NCBI GenBank assembly: GCA_950106755.1
Contig: OX467089.1
Coordinates: 18,085,345 to 18,149,344 of the forward strand
Length of the DNA stretch: 64,000 nt
Direction: 5' to 3'
Origin: Climacium dendroides
Taxonomy: Eukaryota > Streptophyta > Bryopsida > Hypnales > Climaciaceae
The notes beneath the pieces were generated by a model. That model worked only from the letters and a program-made list of their open reading frames with translations, was not told the DNA's origin and ran no database searches. This document shows, in pieces, positions 11,030-20,800 of the stretch (position 1 is the first letter of the stretch; every line of letters begins with the position of its first letter). The position numbers and the translations under genes are program-made.

Positions 11030-11870
11030 GACTGGTTGCAGTCATATTTTGGGAGGCCTAAGTCTTCTGTAGAAATATGACTGGGAAATATGACTGCCAG
11101 TCATATTTTGACTTTGTACTACATATACGTATACTATACGCCCATGGGGAACATGTTATATTTCATAGGGAACGTGTGGGAACATGTTTAGGGAACGCCC
11201 AGTCATATTACCAGTCATATTTTTTTTTTCAGTCATATTTTTCAGTCATATTTCCACTTTTTTTTTTTTTTTTTTTCGGGTAACCCAATGAAAATTTGGG
11301 CAGGTGAGTGCATAGTCATATTCTTGTTTTAGTTGTATTTTCCAGTCATATTTTTTTGTCAGTCATATTTTCCAGTCATATTTTCCTGCCAGTCATATTT
11401 GTCAGTCATATTATTTTGTCAGTCATATTTTCGGGCTATCAAATTTTGTAGTCATATTTTTTTGTCAGTCATATTTTTCAGTCATATTTTCCTGCCAGTC
11501 ATATTTGCCAGTCATACTTTATGTCAGTCATATTATTTTGTCAGTCATATTTTGCAATCGTATTTTTGGCTAATCATATTTTGCAGTCATATTTTTTGCC
11601 AGTCATATTTGGAGTCATATTTTTTTGGCAGTCATATTTTTCAGTCATATTTTCTGCCAGTCATATTTTATAGTCATATTTTATATCAGTCATATTATTT
11701 TGCCAGTCGTATTTTGCAGTCATATTTATTGCTAGTCATATTTTGCAGTCATATATTTGGCTAGTTATATTTTGCAGTCATTTATTTGGTCAGTCATATT
11801 TTCCAATCATATTTGTTTGCTACTCCTATTTCATAGTCCTATTTTATGTCAGTCGTGGCAGTCTTGACCT
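11030..11870. repeat. Left subterminal array of CAGTCATATTT motifs
   Basis: About thirty copies of (C)AGTCATATTT lie here, mostly in one orientation, spaced 15-30 bases apart and separated by T-rich spacers. Poly-T runs occur near 11221 and 11260. In En/Spm, TNPA-type proteins bind subterminal motif arrays of this kind; that role is inferred by analogy. Confidence 0.85.
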
Positions 11871-12203
11871 TCACATGTACTTCACATAGTAGAGGCATTC
11901 TCAGACAATCATGATTTTAAACGTTTAAATTCTTGATTTTCTGCTAACACAAATGACATATACAACTTGACTATTGAATTTCAATGATAACACATAATCT
12001 CACCCAACTTCTACACAAGCGCATTCACTATCCAATCTACAATACAACATACAGTATCCCTTGTATGTCACCTTCCTCTAATGACAAGAAAACTTTTGCA
12101 CTATATTTGTATGTTATGTATTCAATGCAATGTTTTTGAAAATACTCAATTCGGAATATGAAAGAAAAGTTTATGTATTATACTTCTGGGCATGTTTCTG
12201 AAC
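11871..12203. other. Non-coding DNA between left array and transposase 3' end
   Basis: AT-rich; no coding region or structural element is seen beyond the probable 3' untranslated part of the leftward transposase transcript. Confidence 0.4.
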
Positions 12204-13220
12204 TCAATTACAATCTCCATCACAATATTGTAGGTCATCCACATGTACTTCGTCTTGTTGTAGATGTTGCAATGCAATTGCCACCACATCAGCTTCTACT
12301 TCCACTGCATCACACAAGATGGGTGTTTTTGGTATGAGGTCTTCAGACAAGTCAGTGGCTTCGAGTCCGTGAAACTCTGTTGTCTTTCCAAGGGATATGT
12401 ACTCCACTTCAGTTGTTCCTTCATGTTCAGAGAACAATCGAACACCTCTCGGTTCCCTGCGGAGTACAACTTCCCATCCATGTCTGGCCTTGTCTGATGC
12501 AAAAAATACTTGTTCAATGTGGAGAGGGAATGCAAACGACTGTGCTGAGTAAGGAATCAATCTATCGAAATTCACACTAGTGAATCCATACTCATCACGC
12601 TTCATAGTGGCTCCATCGCCCTTCATGTTTGCAACCACCCAATTGCAATATAGTACCACTACCTCAAACTGCCCATAATCTACAGATAGGATTTCCTCCA
12701 CCCACCTTACGTACTCTAGCTTTGAGTCCTTCATGTTTTTATCCTTTGCGCCTGCTCGACAAAGTTGTTTAAAGGTTGCTGCTATTCCTGAGTCCATTGT
12801 TGTCAATTTCTTCTCAACACTTCGAACACGAATATGGTTTCCAAATGCATACATGGAACGATATGACTTGGCTCGATCTGATGGAGGTAACATTAGAGTC
12901 CTCACATCTGTGTCCACTTCTTCTGTACCGACTTCTATAGCTCGTAGCACTGCCTTTGGAAACCAAATATGAAACTTTTCGTCGCACATTTCAATCGGGT
13001 ACAGTACTCGACTTTGATGTTTTTTACGCCTATACTCTTGTCGCTCTCTTTCACGACGGCGCATGTCATCTTCATGCCTCCTACGCCATTCAATAATTGA
13101 ATGTGTGAGTTCATTCTGATTTACAAACCTAATACTACTTTGAGTCATACATGCACTTACAATACTTGTTGCAGTCATAAATGCAATTAGATTGCTAGGT
13201 TTAGTCACAAACGCAATCAA
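12204..13220 (-). CDS. CACTA TNP2 transposase, C-terminal exon (DUF4216 region)
   Basis: The minus-strand frame codes for the C-terminal part of a TNP2-family transposase. WVEEILSVDYGQFEVVVLYC followed by DEYGFTSVNF and FPLHIEQVFFASD is the DUF4216 signature found downstream of DUF4218 in plant CACTA proteins. A basic region (RRRHEDDMRRRERERQ) precedes it. The true exon start is a splice acceptor somewhere below 13220, not the first Met, and the frame ends near the acidic EVHVDDLQYCDGDCN. It belongs to one gene with 13456-14354, 14569-16011 and 17203-17475. No stop is seen within the conserved part. Confidence 0.75.
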   Translation of the reverse strand: MIAFVTKPSNLIAFMTATSIVSACMTQSSIRFVNQNELTHSIIEWRRRHEDDMRRRERERQEYRRKKHQSRVLYPIEMCDEKFHIWFPKAVLRAIEVGTEEVDTDVRTLMLPPSDRAKSYRSMYAFGNHIRVRSVEKKLTTMDSGIAATFKQLCRAGAKDKNMKDSKLEYVRWVEEILSVDYGQFEVVVLYCNWVVANMKGDGATMKRDEYGFTSVNFDRLIPYSAQSFAFPLHIEQVFFASDKARHGWEVVLRREPRGVRLFSEHEGTTEVEYISLGKTTEFHGLEATDLSEDLIPKTPILCDAVEVEADVVAIALQHLQQDEVHVDDLQYCDGDCN

Positions 13221-13455
13221 TGAAGTAGTTAACCAAAAGAAAAATATACTAATGATGTTCTCACAGAAATGTTAGCACATGACTATGTGTGGTTATAATT
13301 TCATATATGACATTTATATTGCATTACTAAATGGGAACACAAAGAGTGATGGATCTTTTCTCTTCTATGGGATGGAAAAAAACATTATTACTATCAACAT
13401 TTGATTCTAAATGCTCTTATGTAGTAGGGGGGTTATTTCTTTCATAGGACCTCAC

Positions 13456-14354
13456 CTCCTCCACTCCTCCAACGGTGCCGCATTGTTCAATACAAACTCG
13501 TGAATCCATTGTTGTAGTTCACTTGATAGGTGGCGTGCTCGTCCATTGCCTTCCAAAATTTTGTCATACATTGATGGATCTTCTTTGTCATCCCACACTT
13601 TTCGGGTGGTCACTGTATACTCCTGCATGTATTCAGTACAGAACCCTAGTGCTTCCACCACAGGGTAGCCTTCAGCCATGCTACCCTCTGGTCGAGCCTG
13701 ATTCCTAACATATCCTTTTAGTGTCTTCAAATATCTTTCAATGGGATACATCCAACGTATATGAACGGGTCCACAAATTTCTACTTCTTCCACAAGGTGG
13801 ACAACTAAGTGACTCATGATGTCAAAAAAAGATGGCGGGAACTCTTTCTCCAGCATGCATAATGCTATCACCATATCTGACCTCAATTCCTCTAGAGCAT
13901 TGGTATCAATGGTCTTAGCACATATCCTCCTAAATACACGGCTCAACATAATTATAGCTTTTCGTACCTCCTTTGTTAGCACTGTACGAACATTGAGTGG
14001 TAAAACTTGTTGCATGAGGACATGGTAGTCATGTGATTTCAAACCCTTCATAGTCCCATTCACATGCACACGCTTCTTCAATTGACCCACATATTGGGTG
14101 GGTGTTTGCAATGTTCGAATTCCATCTACGAAGACCTGACGTTCATATTTCATAAATGTGTAAGATGAACGAGGTAATATGACGCTCTTAGGTTTTTTCC
14201 CAGGTATGGGCCACAGATGTTTACGTACACCTGCCTCCTTCATGTCCAAACGGACCTCCAAGGAGTCTTTTTCTCCGTACAAGGTCTTCAACATATTCTC
14301 GGTGATGTTCTTCTCACAATGCATGACGTCCAATGTGTGTCGAATCAAAAGGTC
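13456..14354 (-). CDS. CACTA TNP2 transposase, middle exon (core end and DUF4218)
   Basis: After an acceptor (GCAG at 14355-14358) the frame reads DLLIRHTLDVMHCEKN, a hallmark of the TNP2 catalytic region. DUF4218 follows, with HIRWMYPIERYLKTLKGYVRN and PEGSMAEGYPVVEALGFC. The exon ends at a GTGAGG donor (13450-13455) after EEWR. This part acts in cutting and joining element ends together with the preceding exon. No stop or frameshift is visible in this exon. Confidence 0.8.
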
Positions 14355-14568
14355 CTGCACAATTACTTCCGGGTGTTACAAATTGCATACACTATGACTA
14401 TGTTCAATCATTTCATTCATAAAACTACCTCTAATATGTCACAATATTTTGATTTATAAGACAAAAATTGTACTAGACTAGTACATTTCTTATCACTTTG
14501 AGAAGCAATTTCATAATTTAAAAAAAAACATCAAATTCCCACACCCACTTACTTTCCAATATGGCAAG

Positions 14569-16011
14569 TCATACAGACATGTCCTTCTCTTCACTCCGTG
14601 CTTGTGTACTGGATCTAGGTGGAGGTCTTTCATCCACTTCACCATCAAATGTACCCCTCTGTCGTCTCCATTGATGAGTCATAGGCAAGTATCGTCTGTG
14701 CCCCATATACAAGTTTTTTCTCAAGGCTTTAGAACGCCTAGTTACTATATGTGGCCCACATACTGGACATGCTCTATATCCTTTTGTTACTTGACCTGAG
14801 ATTAATCCATATGCTGGAAAGTCATTCACCGTCCACATGAGAATGCCATGTAACTTGAATGATTTCACTTCTGAGTTTTTGCAAGATCCGTCCAAGCAAT
14901 CAACCCCTCTCCATAGTTCTTGAAGCTCCTCAATCAATGGTGCTAGGTACACATCTATGTTCTTCTCTGTTACACTCTCTTTTCCTGGAATGATTAACGT
15001 AAGCATCATAAAGAAATTTTTTGTCACCAACCAAGGGGGAAGATTGTAATTGAGCATAATCACTAGCCAAGTTGAATGGCTAAGGCTTTGGTTCTGAAAT
15101 GGATTTACACCATCCAATGCCAAGCCAAGTCTGACATTGCGCTCGTCTTCAGCAAACCATTGCCACTTGTTGTTCACATGATTCCAAGCCTTGGAATCTA
15201 CAACCGATCTCATCACCTTGTCTTTGCTTTTCCCACCTACATGCCATTTCATGAGGTCCGCCAACTGTGTATTGCTATACATTCTTCTTAATCGTGGAAT
15301 CAAAGGGAAGTGTCTCAATACTTTCACTGGTACACTGTTGGAGTTCTCTACATATCGGGATTTGTAGCAAGTAGGGCACTGTACTGCGTCTTGTAGTTCG
15401 TTGCGGAACAAACAACATCCATCTCTACACGCATGTATGGAATTGTATGACAACCCCAACTTCATCAAAAGACTTTTGGCTTCATAAAATGATTTGGGAA
15501 GTGAATTCTCTTTTGGTAATATGGTCTCTGTCAACAACTTCAGCAACTCATCAACAAAACTATTAGAGACACCATGAGTAGTGCAGCTCACTAGCAACAT
15601 GAGCGTGGACATCAAACGGTTGGAATCGCTTCCCACGTACAAAGGAGTTTGTGCTTCTCGCAAAAGAACATTCATATCCACGCTAGTTACATCTTCCATG
15701 TTGGTTGAAGCCCCCTCTCTCTCCATCCGGTCATTGTTGGCATCCACTTGCTCGTCAAGATTGTTAGTGTATGAACCTCGTAAATCATTTATCCTCAAAC
15801 CATCTTCATCAGTTGCATCCTCAAGTGTGTCTGTAATAATATTCTCAATTCCTTCTCCACGGACATGTATGCTGTCATACTTGTTAAAGTACTCTGTTAC
15901 CATACGGAGCACATCCACCTCTCCAACATTTGGAGAGGGGTCTCGTTGAACAGGCTCTCCTCGAACACTTCTTCGTTTATGCAATCGGAGGTCCACAGGA
16001 GCATAGTCATC
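14569..16011 (-). CDS. CACTA TNP2 transposase, large exon (possible frameshift near its end)
   Basis: The exon opens after a CTACTACAG acceptor (16012 on). It encodes the TNP2 core (PF02992 type): CRDGCCLFRNE, CPTCYKSRY, LALDGVNPF, WTVNDFPAYG, KGYRACPVCG and the usual DERPPPR. In the last 60 bases the conserved ending (CLYDLPYWK before a GTAAGT donor near 14545) lies in a different frame from the rest, so a single-base indel around 14590-14630 truncates the protein before DLLIRH. Alternatively, a small unseen splice restores the frame. If real, the element needs transposase from another copy. Confidence 0.75.
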   Translation of the reverse strand, partial: DDYAPVDLRLHKRRSVRGEPVQRDPSPNVGEVDVLRMVTEYFNKYDSIHVRGEGIENIITDTLEDATDEDGLRINDLRGSYTNNLDEQVDANNDRMEREGASTNMEDVTSVDMNVLLREAQTPLYVGSDSNRLMSTLMLLVSCTTHGVSNSFVDELLKLLTETILPKENSLPKSFYEAKSLLMKLGLSYNSIHACRDGCCLFRNELQDAVQCPTCYKSRYVENSNSVPVKVLRHFPLIPRLRRMYSNTQLADLMKWHVGGKSKDKVMRSVVDSKAWNHVNNKWQWFAEDERNVRLGLALDGVNPFQNQSLSHSTWLVIMLNYNLPPWLVTKNFFMMLTLIIPGKESVTEKNIDVYLAPLIEELQELWRGVDCLDGSCKNSEVKSFKLHGILMWTVNDFPAYGLISGQVTKGYRACPVCGPHIVTRRSKALRKNLYMGHRRYLPMTHQWRRQRGTFDGEVDERPPPRSSTQARSEEKDMSV

Positions 16012-16505
16012 CTGTAGTAGTCCATGTGTACCACATGCACATATAAGTTTATTGTAAAATTAATAATTGGAACATGCAAACTTGTAGGACGTGATCATAA
16101 TCAAATATAGCATTCTGTACTGCTGGATAATGATCATGAACATTTCAATTAGCACTCCAAATAGGATCTCTTAAGTCAAAGAAATGATTATCAATTTTAG
16201 TTTTCATAAATTGACAAAACAATCAATTTTCATTAATTCATTGTATGCTTAGTATGAATTAAAAATAATTATCATTTTCCCTTACTACGTCATGAATACA
16301 CAATTTCATGTTCATGATTTACTTTCCCATAAGGCCAAAACACATGTAAACAATTGACACTATTTGGCACTCTACCATCATATTCCACTACATATAGTGG
16401 GCTTGAATAACATTGCTAACTACACAATATGACTAAATACAAAGTGTGACTACGCATAGTTTTTTAGAAAAATTCAATGATCCTATTCATTTGACAATAC
16501 GTTCT

Positions 16506-17000
16506 TCAATTTACATAGTAATGTGCATAGAGTTCCTCTCCAGCCACAATATCCCTTGACGCTATTGTCATTATATATCCCCACTCCAAGTTGTTCCATG
16601 GTTTAGGCAGCATGTGGAACTCCCACATGACGTTCCCTAACTCCTCTCAACCTATAGAACTATTAATAAATCCGGCTACATTTCCCTTCAATACATCTCC
16701 GTCTATATACAAGTCCGGCTCAACTTCCATCACATATGACTTTATGCGAGGCCGTCCTTCCTTCAAAATTTTATACTCTGCTAGTGTGTACTGGGGTCCT
16801 ACAAAGGGAAGTAACTCTTCCCCTTTTTTCGCAGGTTGCAGGGCAAAAAGACCCCAATCCATGAAAGGAAACGTTGATACCTTCACATCCCAATTTCTTT
16901 GCCAATAGGAAAATATTGTTAGTTTCGGTATGGGACCATCACACCACTATCCATCATACACATTTGACCTCCACTTCTCTAAAGCCACTACTCTTGTAGA
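16506..17000 (-). pseudogene. SET-domain gene remnant captured inside the TNP2 gene
   Basis: On the minus strand one reading frame gives a nearly full SET domain. MDWGLFALQPAKKGEELLPF is the N-terminal strand region, YVMEVEPDLYIDG follows, then NVAGFINSS (counterpart of the NHS cofactor-binding motif), and near the end IASRDIVAGEELYAHYYVN. Two in-frame stops break it: TGA after FINSSIG (about 16640) and a TAG near 16950. SET proteins methylate lysines with S-adenosylmethionine. The segment lies between the transposase-associated exon and the large TNP2 exon, on the same strand, probably in an intron. No pre-SET cysteine cluster is visible, so the parent subfamily is unknown. Confidence 0.7.
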
Positions 17001-17202
17001 CGTTCCTTTCAGTGTGCCATTCGTTGAAGTATGTGTCTCTCTTACAAATGTCTGTAAAGAAACCAAAGAGGAGGCTTCCACATAGGGTCTCCACAAGGCC
17101 TACACAAGTCATTCAAACTTTAAGAAAACAATGTAGATGTATATCATTGACAAAAGCATACTGTTTTTTTAATAAACAATTCATTATTTTCAATGTCCTT
17201 AC

Positions 17203-17475
17203 CAAGATAGAGGCCGTAAAAGCTGGGTCCCTCTTCTTGCTGCGAAGATGTTTTCGAACTGTACGTCTATCAAGCACTTTTCCTCCTGCACACTTCATGC
17301 AGGGGCATGGGTACTTTGTTAGACGCATGTTATCTGCTTGAATTTCTTCTTCTTGCCATAATCGTAGCTCTTGCAAACTTTGAAGCTCCCCCTCAGACAT
17401 GTTGTGTACTTCCCTGATATGCACTACAAAGAAAATGTCAATGTCATATATTTCAATCACTTCTACATTAGTCAT
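17203..17475 (-). CDS. CACTA TNP2 transposase, first exon (transposase-associated zinc domain)
   Basis: YPCPCMKCAGG, then VRKHL and a basic stretch, matches the N-terminal transposase-associated domain (PF13963 type, CPCxxC...HL) of plant TNP2 proteins. The start could be the Met at 17475 or the Met at about 17400 (MSEGELQSL); the usual domain starts earlier, so a longer or truncated N-terminus is possible. The exon ends at a GTAAGG donor (17197-17202). The next transposase exon begins at 16011, leaving an intron of about 1.2 kb that holds the SET remnant. Confidence 0.6.
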
Positions 17476-17616
17476 AATTGAACATTAACATGACTATTGC
17501 AATATGGCTATGACTACTCCAGAGTCATAAAAATTGTTTACAATTACTACGTACATTCTTATGAATGCCTAAACTTTACTCGATATAGTCTTAGAAGTCT
17601 ACGTACAATTCAAGTT

Positions 17617-17925
17617 ACATGACATGACTAAATACAGTTATATAAGTCAACATATTACTCAACTTACATGACATGACTGACTACAGTCATATAAGTGGAC
17701 ATACAACTCATGTTACATGACATGACTGAATGTAGTCATATAAGTCAACATACAACTCATGTTACATGGCATGACTTGATACAGTCATGTTAGTCGAGAC
17801 ACAATTGAAGTTACATGACATGACTTGGTACAGTCATATAAGTTGAAATACAACTTACGTTACATGACATGAGTCGGTACAATCATGTTCATCGAGATAC
17901 AACTCATGTTACATGATATGCCTAG
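17617..17925. repeat. About 49-bp tandem repeat upstream of the transposase gene
   Basis: About six copies of a 49-bp unit beginning TTACATGACATGACT and containing CAGTCATATAAGT are arrayed head to tail just upstream of the TNP2 first exon. Each unit carries the AGTCATA core of the terminal arrays, so these may be binding sites for the element's own protein near a promoter. Confidence 0.8.
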
Positions 17926-20230
17926 CTAGGCATAGTGATGTGACTTCGCTCACATCACCAACTGTACATCTACGCTGGATGCCAAGAACATTGCAACATT
18001 TCAAGTATAATTTGGTATTTCATGCCAACGCACAATGCAATGGGACAATACGAGGACCACCAACACAAAGGCCAGACATCCTTTTCTATTAAGTATGAAA
18101 AATGCCCGTTTCGTAGCTTGCTCAAAAATAGGCATTGTGGCGAACTGTGCCAAAGCGGGCCACCTCCACTAACAACACAGATATACCTAACAGCACGTGG
18201 GAACATAGAGGTCATACTAAGACTACTATTGCTGCACACCTGTAGTTAACCCCTTAGCACCTCTTGCCCCCCCAAAAGGGGCACTACTCTAAATTGAAGT
18301 TGATCCTATAACTTCACAAATCCAATGTTTATTACCTTGTGTTTACTTAAGGGAAATAAGATTACCATATGGAGGTCTGCCAAGTGGGGTTGGACGTGTA
18401 TATAATCGGTAAATGGAGTGGGTGGCCTTTGTTATCCAGAAGGGTACAAGAAAATTGCTACTTTTCTCTTTGGATGAGTTCCAAGGTAATAGGGGCAACG
18501 CTAGTGGCCGGTTGCAAATGCTTGGGGTATAACATCTCTAATTCGATTTCCTTGCATATGTTTGTAGTGCAAGGTGACTGAATTACGTATAAGTCAATCC
18601 TATACCTAGCAGCCTGTCTGTTCAAGCGTTTCAAACTTCGTTGCCTTTCATTCAAGGTTTGACTTTGAAGATTTTATACGCTAAACTCAATTCTAAATTG
18701 GACAAGTGACCCATAACTTCTTCCTACTCTTGTGGCTATAATTTCAGGAGCATTTCATGATTCTTCCTGTTGAAGATTCTATAAAACTAACCTTACGGAA
18801 GACAACAACTATTAGTAACAATGTATGAATCTAGTAAAATTGAATTCAAGACAATACAAAGAGGTAATGAATTGGCATGTGAAGACAAGCACCTTCTCTA
18901 GGAAATAGACAGAGCACGCCCCAACATCTTTATGAAAGGAAAGATCCACCAAAACTGATGAAAGGGAGGATCCACCAAAAAATTCTCCACATCAGTTTCA
19001 ATGAGTTCGTATTGAAGAACATGAACAGTACCAGTACCTTCGTAACGTGCCTATCAGTGATGCACAGTTACGTGTCTTCAATCATTAATATCTGATTTCC
19101 AGTGCGTACGAGGTTTATGTTATGATATAGAATTCAAACTGAATTTCTAAAATGTAAAACAATTGACAAATTTTAATTTCCACAATGATGGCGAGAGTCT
19201 ACGAACTGTTACATCTTATTGGTCAACAACATGGTAGCTATATTCTTAATGGCTTCACTTGTTCTCATAGTGCGTGCATTTTGAACTCCAAACCATAAAT
19301 ATTTAATGGTCAAGAACATGGTGGCATCAATCTTTTGCCTTCAATTATACTCATGATGCCTTGTTCAACTTGAATTCAGGAACGTGATACTTAAATTAAG
19401 AATGAGGATATCCAAAGGATCACAATTTATATTTTTTTATGAAAGGAAAAATCATACTTACAAACAAGAGAGTGCTAAGTTCAGGGCTTAAAAAAAATTA
19501 TATTTATCAAGGACTGACAGTGCACCATTCCAAACTCCAACCACAAACAGTGCTGTTTTAGGCACAAATACTTTCAATTTTCAAAAGGTGACTACAAGGT
19601 GAGAGTATGAAACTAAAAATTAAGATTTCTAGAACCGGAGACGCTGTGACATTGAAAAATCACGTAATTTCAGATTTCGATATTGTATCTCCTTACAACT
19701 TTTACATTTGCACCAAGTTCAAATTTGGACAAAGATATCAACTGAAGAAAACAATCTTGAGGATAGAAACCAAAAAAGGAGAGCAAATCTGAAATATATA
19801 TTGGAAGAAAAAAGAGGTTGAAATATATGCATTGGTAATTGAAATTTTGAAAGAACCCAGAATACATTCACCACTACCTAACTATTCAGTTCTTCCAATT
19901 TTTTCATGAACCTACTATGGACAAACTAACAAATCAATCAAATTCACCAAAACATTGGACTTGTGAATCCTCCAGTATTCCCTAAATATCTGAATCCACT
20001 AAAAGTCCCTAAATATCTGAATTCTTACACAATGAGTGGCAAGCTCAAGACAACAGCAATAGCAGTGGCAATGTGATTACTGATTTGTAAAAAATATATC
20101 ATGAGCATCACGAGTTTGATCCTTCTGTTTCAAGAGGAATACTTTTTCAGATTCTTATCAAATGATCCTGGTCGTAATCCATATTAGAAGTAAGCAGATT
20201 AATTAAACCAAAGGCGAATAATAAACTTAC
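17926..20230. other. CACTA interior without recognised gene
   Basis: The region is AT-rich with a few short open frames. Around 17970-18240 and 18370-18660 base composition is more gene-like, suggesting further captured host DNA, but nothing is recognised. A G/C-run pair (CCCCCCCAAAAGGGGC near 18268) can form a small hairpin. Confidence 0.4.
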
Positions 20231-20800
20231 TTAAATTCAACAACGATACTGGACATGAGTTGAAGGACTGCTAAAGCACTACGACATTTGCGTTTCACCT
20301 GAACTTGGCCTGAATTGACAAGGGGTATCAAGGAACGAGCCAAATCTCCAGGAATACGTCCAACCTCGTATCCCAGCTCAAAAGAAGGTCAACATTCGGA
20401 ACAGTAAATTAGGAGGAAGGTACGTTTATCTCACCAGGTAGTACTTGGTTAGTACGACTCAGAGACAACTGTGGCTATTTTCAGTTTCAGAAACGATGAA
20501 GTGTTAAGAAAATTCTGCGATGGATGGAGAGAAAAACATTACCTCTACTGACCTCCGACAAGAAAAGCGGATGATTTCAGTGGCTGCTGTTGCACCCTTG
20601 CCTCGTCCACAAGGCCCCCTCCTAGCATGTGCAGCACTAGCTGGCTTAGGAAAGTAGAACTGCAAAGAATCCCCAACTTCAAGCTTGGGACCCTTGCAAA
20701 TAGAGAAGCCCAGAACTTCGGCTTCGCCTAGCAGAACCCAGTCACTGTTGGAGCCACTCCGACATGCAGCAAACTTTGAGTAGGTGGAGATTCAGGTCGA
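20231..20800 (-). pseudogene. Captured RAD5A-like HIRAN-domain exons
   Basis: Two minus-strand exons with good splice sites resemble the N-terminal HIRAN region of plant RAD5A/HLTF-type DNA-repair helicases. Exon one (down to 20543, donor GTAATG) reads SDWVLLGEAEVLGFSICKG and ends TEIIRFSCRRSVE. Exon two (20376-20231, acceptor TTTTGAG, donor GTAAGT) reads LGYEVGRIPGDLARSLIPLV and continues KRKCRSALAVLQLMSSIVV. In RAD5A the HIRAN domain precedes the SNF2 helicase, RING and helicase C domains; none of these follows here. The fragment is uninterrupted, so capture may be recent. The rest of the parent gene is not in the window. Confidence 0.7.

Noticed and set aside
11333..11764. 143-codon repetitive frame in the left CACTA array
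   Set aside because: It is a translation of the AGTCATATTT repeats (QSYF repeats), not a protein.
16591..16908. Plus-strand frame opposite the SET remnant
   Set aside because: The minus-strand reading gives clear SET motifs, so the plus frame is its shadow.
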